The notes: generated by a model from the sequence alone, not told the origin. Positions 42,812 to 51,294 are shown, counted from the stretch's first letter. The stretch: 64,000 nucleotides of DNA from Actinomyces sp. ICM47 (GCF_000278725.1 NZ_ALCA01000100.1:1-64000); one strand, 5' to 3'. Program-made: numbers and translations.

Positions 42812-43774
42812 TTAGCGTAACCACGTGCGCGCGATGCGTCTCCCGGCCTCGCGAAGGGTGACGCGCGCCTCCGTCTCGAAGACGCCGTGAAGTCCCCACT
42901 CGGCTCGCTCCACATGGGACAGGCTGGAACGGACGGTGCAGCCGACGACCGGAAGTGCGTGCGCTCCAGCAGCTTTCGTCAGTGAGTCGAGCGTGGACGT
43001 AGCCAGCAGCGGCGAGGCCAACTCCGGTTCTGCCACGATCACCAGATCGGCGGACTCTAGCGCTTTATCGAGGATGAGGAGGTCATCGAGCAGCACTCCT
43101 GTGGGAACGATGCGCCCTCCGCTGGCAGCGATGATCGCGCCCACGCCGCCCCCCGCTCCGGATCCATAGCCGCGCGCAGGATGACCGAAGGAACTCTCAA
43201 TTAACTGGCGACGCCCCAGCGGCCGGTGCGCGAAGGCCTGCGTCAGCAACCCCGTGAGCGCTGTGTTCTGTTCCTCAATGGGGGTGAGGTCGGGGGCGAC
43301 CGCGAGCACCGAATCGAGGCCCAGCAGGGGCCGAGGCGTTGAGGCGGCGCACACGAGGTCGGTGCCACTGGCCGCGACCAGTTCCTCGGCGCGCGTCAGG
43401 GCAGCGGGCAGTGCGTCGCCGCTCACCTCGGAGTTGGCCACGCCGAGCAGGCCCGCCAGGAAGCCAAGTCCGCAGTCAGGAGAGGCGTTGTGGCCGCCTT
43501 CGACGACGACCCTGGACTCCCCCAGCGCCATCGCCACACGTTCACCAGCCTCACGAGTCGAGGCCACGTCCGTGGGGACGCGCACGAACGAGGCCTGGGA
43601 GCGCGAGGCGGCCACGGCCTCGTCGAAGGTGGGGCCAGCCCCGAACGGCAGGAGCACCGGCTCCGCGTCCGCGCAGCCGGCGAGAACGCCCTGGCTGATC
43701 TCCCCCAACGCGACGCCGGTCGGCAGGAGGGGACGTGCCCCATCCCACCGACCGGCTACGACGACTCGCCTCAC
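42812..43774 (-). CDS. Glycerate-kinase-family protein, active site altered
   Basis: 320 residues with the overall sequence of GarK/GlxK type glycerate kinases: the N-terminal PF(G/S)AGPTFDEAV, SFGHPARGYGSGAGGGVGA and TGVLLDDLLILDKALESADL. The usual TGEGxxDxQ motif, where ATP and glycerate are handled, reads VIVAEPELASPLL, so the enzyme may be inactive or have another substrate. GTG start overlaps the dipeptidase stop as GTGA. Similar to Rv2205c of M. tuberculosis, which has the same neighbour. Confidence 0.75.
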   Translation of the reverse strand: MRRVVVAGRWDGARPLLPTGVALGEISQGVLAGCADAEPVLLPFGAGPTFDEAVAASRSQASFVRVPTDVASTREAGERVAMALGESRVVVEGGHNASPDCGLGFLAGLLGVANSEVSGDALPAALTRAEELVAASGTDLVCAASTPRPLLGLDSVLAVAPDLTPIEEQNTALTGLLTQAFAHRPLGRRQLIESSFGHPARGYGSGAGGGVGAIIAASGGRIVPTGVLLDDLLILDKALESADLVIVAEPELASPLLATSTLDSLTKAAGAHALPVVGCTVRSSLSHVERAEWGLHGVFETEARVTLREAGRRIARTWLR

Positions 43775-45144
43775 AGGGAGGCCAGGCGGGTCAGCAGCAG
43801 CGCCTCGGCGAGGATCGCGGCCTTCAGATCCGGGATCGACTGCGACTCGTCCTCGGAGTGCGCGTTCGTCAGCGGATCCTCAACGCCCGTGACGACGACC
43901 TGCGCGCCCGGGAAGATACGCTGGAAGTCCGAAATGAACGGGATCGAACCGCCCACGCCAATGTTGACGGAGGGCACGCCCCATGCCTCGGTCAGGCACT
44001 CGTGCAGAGTCTTCGTGACCGGAGAGTCCATGTCAGCCTGGTAGCCGGCACCTGCGTCCTCGCACGTGACCTCGACACGCGCGCCGAAGGGAACATGGGA
44101 GAGCAGGAAGTCAGCCAGCTTGGCCTGCGCCTGCGCGGGATCCACACCCGGCACCGTGCGCATCGACAGACGGAAGCGCGTATGCGGGGCGATCGTATTT
44201 GAGGCGTTAGAGACGGGGCGGGCATCGAAACCGATGACGGAGATCGACGGCTTCGTCCACATGCGAGCCGCGATATCACCGGAACCGGCCAGCTGCAGGC
44301 CCTCAACCATTCCTGCTGCCTCGCGCAGTTCCTCCTCCGGCCAATCAACGTCCGCGTGATCCGAGCCACCCAGACCCGGCACCGCGACGTCGCCCTTGTC
44401 ATCAAAGAGAGACGCAATCAGCATCGAGGAAATCGCGACCGAATCGAGCAGGGGGCCGCCAAAGGCACCCGAGTGAACCGCGTGATCCGCGACCGTGACG
44501 TCAACCGTCACGATAGCGTTACCACGCAGCGTCGACGTGACGGCGGGTTCGCCCGGCTTCCAATTCGACGAGTCCGTCACGACGATGACGTCAGCGGCGA
44601 GCTCATCCTTGTGAGCATCCAGGAAGGCAGTGAAGGACGGAGAGCCGATCTCCTCCTCACCTTCGATGAAGACGACAACGTTGACAGGCAGGTCCGCGCC
44701 CAGGATGGACAGCGAACCCAAGTGGACGGTCACGCCAGCGCCGTCGTCAGAGGAGCCACGCCCGTAAATACGGTCGCCGCGCACCTCAGCCTTGTAGGGA
44801 TCCATGCTCCAACGGCTCAGCTCACCCACCGGCTGCACGTCGTGGTGGGCGTACAGGAGGACGGTCGGTACACCCTCAATATGGGGCGTGTGGGCGACAA
44901 CGGCGGGCTTGCCCTCCGTGCCATCCTCGGCCGTCTCTCGCAGGACCTTCGCAGCCAGGCCCAGAGCCTCAAAACGCTCCCTCAGATGCTCGGCACTGCG
45001 CTCCAGGTCAGCCGCGTGAGCCGGGTCCGACGACACCGACGGAATAGCGACCAGCTGCGTGAGCTCCTCCAGGAGAGACGGGAAAGCAGCCTCGAGGCGC
45101 TCCCTTAAAACGGACGTCGACAATTCATGTGAAGTTTCAGCCAT
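43771..45144 (-). CDS. M20-family metallopeptidase (dipeptidase type)
   Basis: 457 residues; cytosolic di-zinc exopeptidase of the ArgE/DapE/CPG2 group, of the acetylornithine deacetylase-like and dipeptidase branch. Metal site motifs are VLLYAHHDVQPVGE, EGEEEIGSPSF (catalytic Glu pair), DSSNWKPGEPA and the final EDESQSIPD area. The lid domain sits at about 215-330. TACCCT ends six bases before the ATG at 45144, which implies a leaderless transcript; the frame is open to 45162. GTGA overlap couples it to the glycerate-kinase-like gene. Divergent from DUF3043 in 58 bp. Confidence 0.88.
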   Translation of the reverse strand: MAETSHELSTSVLRERLEAAFPSLLEELTQLVAIPSVSSDPAHAADLERSAEHLRERFEALGLAAKVLRETAEDGTEGKPAVVAHTPHIEGVPTVLLYAHHDVQPVGELSRWSMDPYKAEVRGDRIYGRGSSDDGAGVTVHLGSLSILGADLPVNVVVFIEGEEEIGSPSFTAFLDAHKDELAADVIVVTDSSNWKPGEPAVTSTLRGNAIVTVDVTVADHAVHSGAFGGPLLDSVAISSMLIASLFDDKGDVAVPGLGGSDHADVDWPEEELREAAGMVEGLQLAGSGDIAARMWTKPSISVIGFDARPVSNASNTIAPHTRFRLSMRTVPGVDPAQAQAKLADFLLSHVPFGARVEVTCEDAGAGYQADMDSPVTKTLHECLTEAWGVPSVNIGVGGSIPFISDFQRIFPGAQVVVTGVEDPLTNAHSEDESQSIPDLKAAILAEALLLTRLASL

Positions 45145-45150
45145 ACGCAC

Positions 45151-45156
45151 AGGGTA
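45151..45156 (-). promoter_or_regulatory. -10 element of the leaderless dipeptidase gene
   Basis: TACCCT on the minus strand, six bases before the ATG at 45144. Confidence 0.5.
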
Positions 45157-45190
45157 GACCATGACAGTGCACGGCGGGGGGCCTATCGGC

Positions 45191-45196
45191 TAGCCT
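45191..45196 (+). promoter_or_regulatory. -10 element of the leaderless DUF3043 gene
   Basis: TAGCCT followed by TGGAGC and the GTG at 45203. TTGGAG could alternatively act as a ribosome-binding site, though it is too close. Confidence 0.5.
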
Positions 45197-45202
45197 TGGA
45201 GC

Positions 45203-45823
45203 GTGTTTGGACGAAACAAAAACAACAGCGACGAGACCTCAACGACCGTCGAGCCTGTCTCGACCACGCCCGGCGGCAAAAAAGGTCGCCCCACGCCGAA
45301 GCGCAAGCAGGCCGAGGCCGCCCGCCTTCACCCCCTCGTACCCGCGGACCGCAAGGAAGCAAAGCGGGCAGCGAGGGCGGCGCGCAACGCCCGCTGGGAA
45401 GCCGAACAGCGTGCCCTGGTAACGGGCGATGAGAAGCATCTGCCCGCGCGCGACAAGGGAAGCGCACGCCGCTTCGTGCGCGACTACGTCGATGCCCGCC
45501 ACTCGTTCTCCGAGTGGGTTCTCCTCGTCATGATGGCCTCCATCATCCTCATCATGATCCTCTCGCTCTTTGGCAACAAGATCCCCGAGCAGACGCAGGT
45601 CTACATCCTCTACGCCTCCACGATCCTCATGTACGGTGCCTTCATCGCCACCGGCGTCGAGGCCGTGCTCGTGTGGCGTAGGATCAAGAACGCCTTCACG
45701 CAGGAACACCCCCGCGACGAGATCCCGCGCGGCACCGGCTACTACACCTTCTCGCGCATGATCATGCCGCGCCGCTGGCGCTCCCCGCGCCCCCAGGTAG
45801 CACGCGGAGAGTTCCCCAAGTAA
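45203..45823 (+). CDS. DUF3043-family membrane protein
   Basis: 206 residues. The first half is a basic, Lys/Arg/Ala-rich cytoplasmic segment containing HLPARDKGSARRFVRDYVDA, which is the conserved DUF3043 block; two membrane segments follow (about 110-128 and 137-155), then a conserved tail (FTQEHPRDEIPRGTGYYTFS). Equivalent of Rv2206, located beside the glycerate-kinase-like gene there too. Function unknown. GTG start, leaderless pattern. An apparent terminator follows. Confidence 0.85.
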   Translation: MFGRNKNNSDETSTTVEPVSTTPGGKKGRPTPKRKQAEAARLHPLVPADRKEAKRAARAARNARWEAEQRALVTGDEKHLPARDKGSARRFVRDYVDARHSFSEWVLLVMMASIILIMILSLFGNKIPEQTQVYILYASTILMYGAFIATGVEAVLVWRRIKNAFTQEHPRDEIPRGTGYYTFSRMIMPRRWRSPRPQVARGEFPK

Positions 45824-45844
45824 CCCCCACGGCATTCTCACTCA

Positions 45845-45877
45845 CGGCCCCGCACCCATCCACAGGGTGTGGGGCCG
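45845..45877 (+). terminator. Terminator after DUF3043, loop formed by a repeat box
   Basis: CGGCCCCGCACCC/GGGTGTGGGGCCG, a 13-bp stem with one G-U pair, loop ATCCACA. Followed by CGGCTGTTGTTTC. The loop is the first box of the 45.9-kb array. Confidence 0.7.
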
Positions 45878-45926
45878 CGGCTGTTGTTTCCACAGGCCTG
45901 CCTCGTGTTGCCCCGCTATCCACAGG
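45857..45926 (+). repeat. TATCCACAGG boxes at 30-bp spacing, locus 3
   Basis: Boxes CATCCACAGG (45857), TTTCCACAGG (45887) and TATCCACAGG (45917), exactly 30 bp apart and all on the plus strand, pointing to the unknown gene whose ATG is at 46017. The first box is the loop of the DUF3043 terminator. Confidence 0.7.
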
Positions 45927-46016
45927 GTGGCGCACGCGGCTGGAGTTGAGCGAGTCCAGGGCGCGATCCTGACATACATGCGGCACCAACGCCGCCCCTA
46001 CCGGAAGGACACCGCC

Positions 46017-46745
46017 ATGCGCGTCTCACTCACGCTCACCGCCACCTCACAGGTCCACATCGATGACGAGGACACATCGGTGACGCTCCGTGCCACCCCC
46101 ACCGGCGAGGCCACCACGGCCTCGACCGTTCCCATCCCCGCAGACAACCCGACCGATTGGGTCCCCGACTCCACGCAGGACACCACAGCCTCGGCGCAAA
46201 CGGAACCCGGCGTCGAATCTCCGTATGAGGACCCCACCGAGGAGGGGCCGGTGCGCGAGGGTATGTACGGACCCATGCACTGGCTCGACGACCGCCACGT
46301 GACGGCGTTGCTCGCTCCCTACATCTGCGAAGGATGGGACACGGGCGACTACGCGCGCTTCGCTGATCTGTCGGGCGAAGAGGCGCGCAGGCTGCGCACG
46401 CTCCTGCCTCCGCTCGCACGCGATGACCGACAGAACAACGCGCCGCGTATCTCCGACCTGCTGCGTGCTGCCACCCGAATTGACGGTCTCACGCTCGAAG
46501 GATATGTCATCCGCGCTCCCCGCTGGGACGAGCGCGTCAGCATCGACACCGTATGCGTCCCCGAGTCCGCGATCATCGCACACACCGGACGCCCCATTGA
46601 CGACGCCTCCTGTCCGTCGTACGAACACTGGCTGACCCTCGCTCAGGTCCTCGGGCTGGGAGCAGACGCCGTCCCTCCCGACGAGATGCGATTCCTCGTG
46701 CGAGACGCATCATCCGCGCGCTGGTGGTGGGCATGGTGGGACTAA
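46017..46745 (+). CDS. Protein of unknown function
   Basis: 242 residues. Begins with a beta-rich stretch (MRVSLTLTATSQVHIDDED), then an acidic, Thr/Pro-rich linker to about residue 80. From there a more globular C-terminal part runs (MHWLDDRHVTALLAPYICEG, a Leu-rich centre, and a Trp-rich end ARWWWAWWD). No signal peptide, membrane segment or known domain. GGAAGGAC precedes the ATG at 46017; a frame to 45867 is open but unlikely. It lies just upstream of pyrD and downstream of a 30-bp-spaced repeat array. I do not recognise its function. Confidence 0.6.
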   Translation: MRVSLTLTATSQVHIDDEDTSVTLRATPTGEATTASTVPIPADNPTDWVPDSTQDTTASAQTEPGVESPYEDPTEEGPVREGMYGPMHWLDDRHVTALLAPYICEGWDTGDYARFADLSGEEARRLRTLLPPLARDDRQNNAPRISDLLRAATRIDGLTLEGYVIRAPRWDERVSIDTVCVPESAIIAHTGRPIDDASCPSYEHWLTLAQVLGLGADAVPPDEMRFLVRDASSARWWWAWWD

Positions 46746-46750
46746 TCAAC

Positions 46751-46756
46751 TACCCT
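46751..46756 (+). promoter_or_regulatory. -10 element of the leaderless pyrD gene
   Basis: TACCCT with TGGAGCT before the ATG at 46764. It differs from the DUF3043 promoter (TAGCCTTGGAGC) at one base over twelve. Confidence 0.5.
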
Positions 46757-46763
46757 TGGAGCT

Positions 46764-47828
46764 ATGATCCGACGCGCGTACAACTGGACCTTCCGACACT
46801 TCATTTCGCGTTCTGACCCGGAGCAGGCACACCACCTGGGCCTGGGTGCGATCTCCCTCGCAGGGCGCTGCGCTCTCACGCGGGGACTCATGCGGGCCAC
46901 CCTGGGCTACATGGATCCCCTGCGTCGACCGACCCGCATCGTCGGCGGTGTCGAGGTCCCGCTCATGCTGGGTCACCGCGAGCTGCCCTCGCGCCTCGGC
47001 CTCGCCGCCGGCATGGACAAGGACGCCGAAGCAGTCCTGGGTATGAGCGCCCTGGGCTACGCCTTCGTCGAGATCGGCACCGTGACACCGCGCCCGCAGC
47101 CGGGCAACGAGGCGCCACGCCTATGGCGCCTCATGGAGGACCGAGGCCTGCGCAACCGCATGGGATTCAACAACGCGGGCGCGGACGCGGCCGCCGAGAA
47201 GTTGCGCGAGCTGCGCTCCACCCACGCGGGCCGCGCCGCCATCGTGGGTGCGAACATCGGCAAGAACAAAGTGACCCCCGAGGCCGAGGCCCCCGCCGAC
47301 TACGAATACTGCGCGAAGACGCTCGCCCACTGGGTCGACTTCGTCGTCGTCAACGTCTCTTCCCCCAACACTCCCGGCCTGCGTGACCTGCAGTCGGTCG
47401 ACCACCTGCGCCCGATTCTCCAGGCCGCACGACGCGGCTGCGAGGCCGGCGCACCGGACCGCGTCATGCCCCTCTTCGTCAAGATCGCGCCCGATCTGGC
47501 CGACGAGGACATCGTCGCCGTCGTCGAGCTGACAAAGGAACTGGGCTTGGCGGGCGTTGTGGCCACGAACACGACGATCAACCACGACCTGGGTGAGGGC
47601 GGTGTCTCCGGCGCTCCCCTGCTGCCCCGCGCGCTCGAAGTGGTGTCCCTGGTGGCACGCCACCTCGACGACGAACAGATCCTCATCGGGACGGGCGGCA
47701 TCTCCTCCCCCGAGGACGCGCTGCGCATGATCGGCGCGGGTGCCGACCTGGTCGAGGCCTTCTCCGCCTTCATCTTCGAGGGTCCGTCCTGGCCGGGCGA
47801 GGTCTCTCGCGCCCTCCAGCGCGCCTGA
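46764..47828 (+). CDS. pyrD: Dihydroorotate dehydrogenase, quinone type (class 2)
   Basis: Oxidises dihydroorotate to orotate in pyrimidine synthesis and passes electrons to quinone. Class 2 is indicated by the N-terminal helical extension (MIRRAYNWTFRHFISRSDPE) and the Ser base in the VNVSSPNTPGLRDLQ block. FMN-site motifs GAADGFDKDAE-like AAGMDKDAEAVLGM, GFNNAGADA and GTGGISSPEDALRMIGAGAD are seen. 354 residues. trmH starts 8 bp later. Confidence 0.96.
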   Translation: MIRRAYNWTFRHFISRSDPEQAHHLGLGAISLAGRCALTRGLMRATLGYMDPLRRPTRIVGGVEVPLMLGHRELPSRLGLAAGMDKDAEAVLGMSALGYAFVEIGTVTPRPQPGNEAPRLWRLMEDRGLRNRMGFNNAGADAAAEKLRELRSTHAGRAAIVGANIGKNKVTPEAEAPADYEYCAKTLAHWVDFVVVNVSSPNTPGLRDLQSVDHLRPILQAARRGCEAGAPDRVMPLFVKIAPDLADEDIVAVVELTKELGLAGVVATNTTINHDLGEGGVSGAPLLPRALEVVSLVARHLDDEQILIGTGGISSPEDALRMIGAGADLVEAFSAFIFEGPSWPGEVSRALQRA

Positions 47829-47836
47829 GGAATAAC

Positions 47837-48706
47837 GTGATCATCGAACTGACCAGCGCCGATCTGTCTGCGGATCCACACCTGGACGACTACACGCGCC
47901 TCAAAGACGTCAAGCTACGGTCGAAGATCGAGCCGGAACGCGGACTGTACATGGCCGAATCCGCCAACGTCATCGAACGGGCCATCCGGGCGGGGCACCG
48001 GCCCCGATCCTTCCTGATGTCGGCACGGTGGCTGGAATCCCTGACGCCACTCATTAAGCGCGCCACGGGATCCGGCGACGGCGCTGACGTCCCGGTCTTT
48101 GTGGCCGAGGAGGACGTGCTGGAGCACATGACGGGCTTCCATCTGCACCGCGGCGCTCTGGCCGCCATGCAACGCCCCCTCCTGCCCTCCCTTGGCGAGC
48201 TGCTGGCCACCGCCCGAGACGGCGCGCCCGCACGGCGCGTCGTCGTCCTGGAAAACCTAGTCGACCACACGAACGTGGGCGCAGCCTTCCGCAGCGCAGC
48301 GGCGCTCGGCGTGGACGCAGTCCTCGTGACCCCGCAGTGCGCGGACCCGCTCTATCGGCGATCCGTGCGCGTCTCGATGGGCACCGTTTTCCAGGTGCCG
48401 TGGACTCGCCTGGAATCCTGGCCCGGCGATATCAAGGCGCTGCAAGAGGCTGGCTTCACCGTCGCGTCCCTCGCTCTGTCGGATGATTCCGTCTCTCTCG
48501 ACGACTTCGCAGCGCTGCCCGCCCTCCAAAGGCCGGGCGCGCGCCTTGCGATGGTCATGGGAACCGAGGGCGACGGCCTCGGCAGGCGCACTATCGCCGC
48601 CTCCGACTACACCGTCAAGATCCCCATGGACCACGGGGTCGACTCCCTCAACGTCGCGGCTGCCTCCGCCGTCGTCTTCTGGGCGACTCGCGGGATCGGA
48701 GCCTAG
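47837..48706 (+). CDS. SpoU/TrmH-family RNA 2'-O-methyltransferase
   Basis: 289 residues. N-terminal substrate-binding part (KIEPERGLYMAESANVIERA), then the SPOUT knot with motif 1 NLVDHTNVGAAFRSAAAL, motif 2 MVMGTEGDGL and motif 3 KIPMDHGVDSLNVAAASAV. Target nucleotide (rRNA or tRNA) cannot be told. GTG start 8 bp after pyrD with GAGGA near. Likely one operon with pyrD. Confidence 0.9.
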   Translation: MIIELTSADLSADPHLDDYTRLKDVKLRSKIEPERGLYMAESANVIERAIRAGHRPRSFLMSARWLESLTPLIKRATGSGDGADVPVFVAEEDVLEHMTGFHLHRGALAAMQRPLLPSLGELLATARDGAPARRVVVLENLVDHTNVGAAFRSAAALGVDAVLVTPQCADPLYRRSVRVSMGTVFQVPWTRLESWPGDIKALQEAGFTVASLALSDDSVSLDDFAALPALQRPGARLAMVMGTEGDGLGRRTIAASDYTVKIPMDHGVDSLNVAAASAVVFWATRGIGA

Positions 48707-48738
48707 GCAACCGCACTCGCTGAGCGACGTACAACGAA

Positions 48739-48774
48739 ACGAGGCCGGAGCTGGATACCCAGCCCCGGCCTCGT
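48739..48774. terminator. Bidirectional terminator between trmH and the HAD gene
   Basis: ACGAGGCCGG/CCGGCCTCGT outer stem with an inner GCTGG/CCAGC stem after one mismatch, between convergent genes. Confidence 0.75.
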
Positions 48775-48792
48775 ACCGTAGTCGTCTCTGCG

Positions 48793-49539
48793 TCAGCTCA
48801 GGGAGTCAACGAGTTCGCGGATAACCTCGACGCACTCTTCCCAACCCGACACGCCGCGCGTCGCGTAGCCGGCGGCCTTGACGGGGTAGTCGTTGCCCTC
48901 GGGATCCAAGCGGTCGCCGATGAAGAGCATCTCGGAGGCCGGAATCCCCGTCTCCTCGACGAGCTTGCCCATGCCGTAGGCCTTGTCGATGCCACGCGTC
49001 GTAATGTCGACCGAAGTCGAGCCACCGCCGCGCACATCCAGCTCCGGCACATCGGGCTGCACCGCATCACGCAGAGCAGCCTTCTTGGTCCCATCCGGGT
49101 CCCACGCGCGCTTCGCGTCGAGGGGTGCCTCCTGCCCGAGCGCCGAGAAGGTGATCTGAGAGCCACGGTCCTCGATGATGTTGCCCCATGGGTTCTCCTC
49201 CCACAGGCCAAGCTCGCGGGCATGGCGCTCCAGGGATTCGATGACGCGGGCGGCCACCTCAGGGTCCAGGTCGTGCGCGTAACGCTCGACCCACTGCCCG
49301 CCCTCGAAGCGGTAGTAGCGAGTGCCGCAGGTCGGCATCAGGTGCAGACGCGAGAGTTCCTCGTCGGAGGCGTTCAGGTTGTCGAGTACCTGCGTACGGA
49401 ACTGCCCCATCTGGCCACCGGAGATGATGCACACCTCCACATGGTCCAGCAGGGACCGCAGCGCGACGTCCATGCGTGCGGGCAGCGGCGACTTCGAGGG
49501 GGCCAGCGTGTCATCGAGATCAAAGGCAACGAGCTTCAC
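48793..49539 (-). CDS. HAD-superfamily hydrolase, phosphatase IIB type
   Basis: 248 residues. Nucleophile motif VAFDLDDTLAPSKSP at the very start, IISGGQMGQF (motif II), and FIGDRLDPEGNDYPV (motif IV). Resembles phosphomannomutase- and sucrose-phosphate-phosphatase-like HAD enzymes. The substrate is unknown. The frame is open to 49659, but the GTG at 49539 yields the family start (KLVAFDLDD) and has a TAGGGT -10 seven bases upstream. Confidence 0.85.
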   Translation of the reverse strand: MKLVAFDLDDTLAPSKSPLPARMDVALRSLLDHVEVCIISGGQMGQFRTQVLDNLNASDEELSRLHLMPTCGTRYYRFEGGQWVERYAHDLDPEVAARVIESLERHARELGLWEENPWGNIIEDRGSQITFSALGQEAPLDAKRAWDPDGTKKAALRDAVQPDVPELDVRGGGSTSVDITTRGIDKAYGMGKLVEETGIPASEMLFIGDRLDPEGNDYPVKAAGYATRGVSGWEECVEVIRELVDSLS

Positions 49540-49546
49540 GATTGAC

Positions 49547-49552
49547 ACCCTA
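49547..49552 (-). promoter_or_regulatory. -10 element of the leaderless HAD gene
   Basis: TAGGGT on the minus strand, seven bases before the GTG at 49539. Its TAG is the stop codon of metS. Confidence 0.5.
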
Positions 49553-49711
49553 CCGGCTGGCGGCCTGGTCGGCATCGATAGCGCGCTGGGCAGCCTCAGT
49601 TTCCTCGTCCGTGGGGACGGGGAGGATCTGCAGCATGACGACGGAAGCGACGAGGCCACCCCACACGAGCAGGATCGTCAGAATCATCAGGGCGATAGCG
49701 GGAGCGGTCAC
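49550..49711 (-). CDS. metS: MetS-like small subunit of an NSS amino-acid transporter
   Basis: 53 residues, shorter than usual gene-finding limits. One hydrophobic helix (IALMILTILLVWGGLVASVV) followed by a short acidic tail, LPVPTDEETEAAQRAID. The GTG at 49711 overlaps the metP stop as GTGA. This is the layout of MetPS in Corynebacterium glutamicum, where the small MetS protein is needed for methionine and alanine uptake through MetP. Recognised by context and shape; the sequence similarity could not be computed. Confidence 0.8.
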   Translation of the reverse strand: MTAPAIALMILTILLVWGGLVASVVMLQILPVPTDEETEAAQRAIDADQAASR

Positions 49712-51294
49712 TTGGCGCCTCCTTCGGTCGAAGCGGTCTCCTCGGCGTCTTCCGCGAGGATCTGAGCGACCGTCGCGTGGGTATCCACCGGGCGGTGCTT
49801 CCACGGGATGAGGGTGAAAATCAGAGACGCGATGACCGCGACCGCCACAGAACCCCAGCCGAAGATCAGCACGTAGCTGCTGGGGTAGCCCTCGTAGCCA
49901 TCCTTCAGGACCTTCACGATCGACATCGCCATCATGACAAAGAGGACGACCGGGATGACGATGCCAACGAGGGGCTCCCAGAGCTTGGGGACCTTCACGC
50001 TGGACACCGAATTGAGGTGTGCACGGAGCACCCCAAGGCGGGGGCCGGCGACTGCGCACAGCACGGCGAACAGGATCGCCGAGGACACGACGCCAACCGA
50101 GTTGATGAAGTTGTCGACGATGTCGAGGTTGTTCAGGCCCGATCGGGTGCCGAAGAGCACCAGCGAGATGGCGGTGGCGGGAACGCCAAGAACAAGAGCC
50201 GAGCGAGCGGGCGACCAGCCGAACTTGTCCTGCAGGCCACCGGAGACGACCTGAAGCAGGGAGAGCAGAGAGGTGACACCGGCCAGAACGAGGGACGAGA
50301 AGAAGAGCACGCCGAAGAGGGGCCCACCGGGCATCATCGAAATGATCTTCGGGAAGGTCACGAAGGAGAGGATCGGGCCGGTCAGGCCCTCAACCTCGGA
50401 GACGCTCACGCCACCCTGGTGTGCCATGAAGCCGATAGCGCTGAAGACGCCAATGCCAGCGAGGATCTCGAAAGAGGAGTTCGCAAAGCCAGCGACCAGA
50501 GCGGTGCCCGTCAGGTTCGACTTACGCTGGAGGTAGGAGGCGTAGGTCAGCATGATGCCGAAGCCCACGGACAGCGAGTAGAAGATCTGCGCGAAGGCGG
50601 CCAGCCACACGTTGGGGTCGGCCAGCGCGCCCCAGTTCGGGGTGAAGAAGGCGTTGAGGCCTTCAATGGCGCCCGGCAGAAAGATTGCTCGAACGACGAG
50701 CGCAAGGAAGAGGATGACGAGGAGCGGCAGGAAGACCTTGTTCGCAGCCTCGACGCCCTTGGACAGGCCGCGACCGATGACGAAGAGCACGAGAACCCAC
50801 ACGAGAGCAAGCGGGATCATGACGGCCCATGCAGGGGCCCACGAGAAGGTGTCGCCAGGAACCTTCTCAAGGAAGGACTCCAGGAAGAACGTCGTCGGAT
50901 CGGCACCCCAGGCCTCGTTCACGGAGTAGATCGTGTACTGCACGCCCCACGCGAGGACGGCGCCGTAGTAGACCATGATGACGAAGCACACGAAGGTCTG
51001 GAACCAGCCGATGAACTCGCCGCCTCCAATGATCTTACGCAGTGCCCACGGCGGTGAACCGCGGAACTTGTGGCCGACCGCGTAGTCGAGCCACAGCATG
51101 GGGATACCGACGAAGATCAGGGCAACCAGGTACGGGACCAGGAAGGCGCCGCCGCCGTTGGAGTAGGAGACGCCGGGGAAACGCCAGATGTTGCCCAGGC
51201 CGATGGCCGAGCCGATGGCTGCCAGGAGGAAGCCTGTCTGGCCGCTCCACGAGTCGCGCGCGCGGGGCGCGGGGCGGGATGCGGAGGATGACAT
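49708..51294 (-). CDS. metP: Sodium-dependent amino-acid transporter, NSS family (MetP-like)
   Basis: 528 residues, about 12 membrane segments. The first (SGQTGFLLAAIGSAIGLGNI, WRFPGVSYSNGGGAF) carries the NSS sodium- and substrate-binding signature. A basic cytoplasmic tail of about 30 residues ends it. Normal ribosome-binding site (AAGGAA). Coupled to metS. Methionine or alanine as substrate is inferred from MetPS. Confidence 0.9.
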   Translation of the reverse strand: MSSSASRPAPRARDSWSGQTGFLLAAIGSAIGLGNIWRFPGVSYSNGGGAFLVPYLVALIFVGIPMLWLDYAVGHKFRGSPPWALRKIIGGGEFIGWFQTFVCFVIMVYYGAVLAWGVQYTIYSVNEAWGADPTTFFLESFLEKVPGDTFSWAPAWAVMIPLALVWVLVLFVIGRGLSKGVEAANKVFLPLLVILFLALVVRAIFLPGAIEGLNAFFTPNWGALADPNVWLAAFAQIFYSLSVGFGIMLTYASYLQRKSNLTGTALVAGFANSSFEILAGIGVFSAIGFMAHQGGVSVSEVEGLTGPILSFVTFPKIISMMPGGPLFGVLFFSSLVLAGVTSLLSLLQVVSGGLQDKFGWSPARSALVLGVPATAISLVLFGTRSGLNNLDIVDNFINSVGVVSSAILFAVLCAVAGPRLGVLRAHLNSVSSVKVPKLWEPLVGIVIPVVLFVMMAMSIVKVLKDGYEGYPSSYVLIFGWGSVAVAVIASLIFTLIPWKHRPVDTHATVAQILAEDAEETASTEGGAK

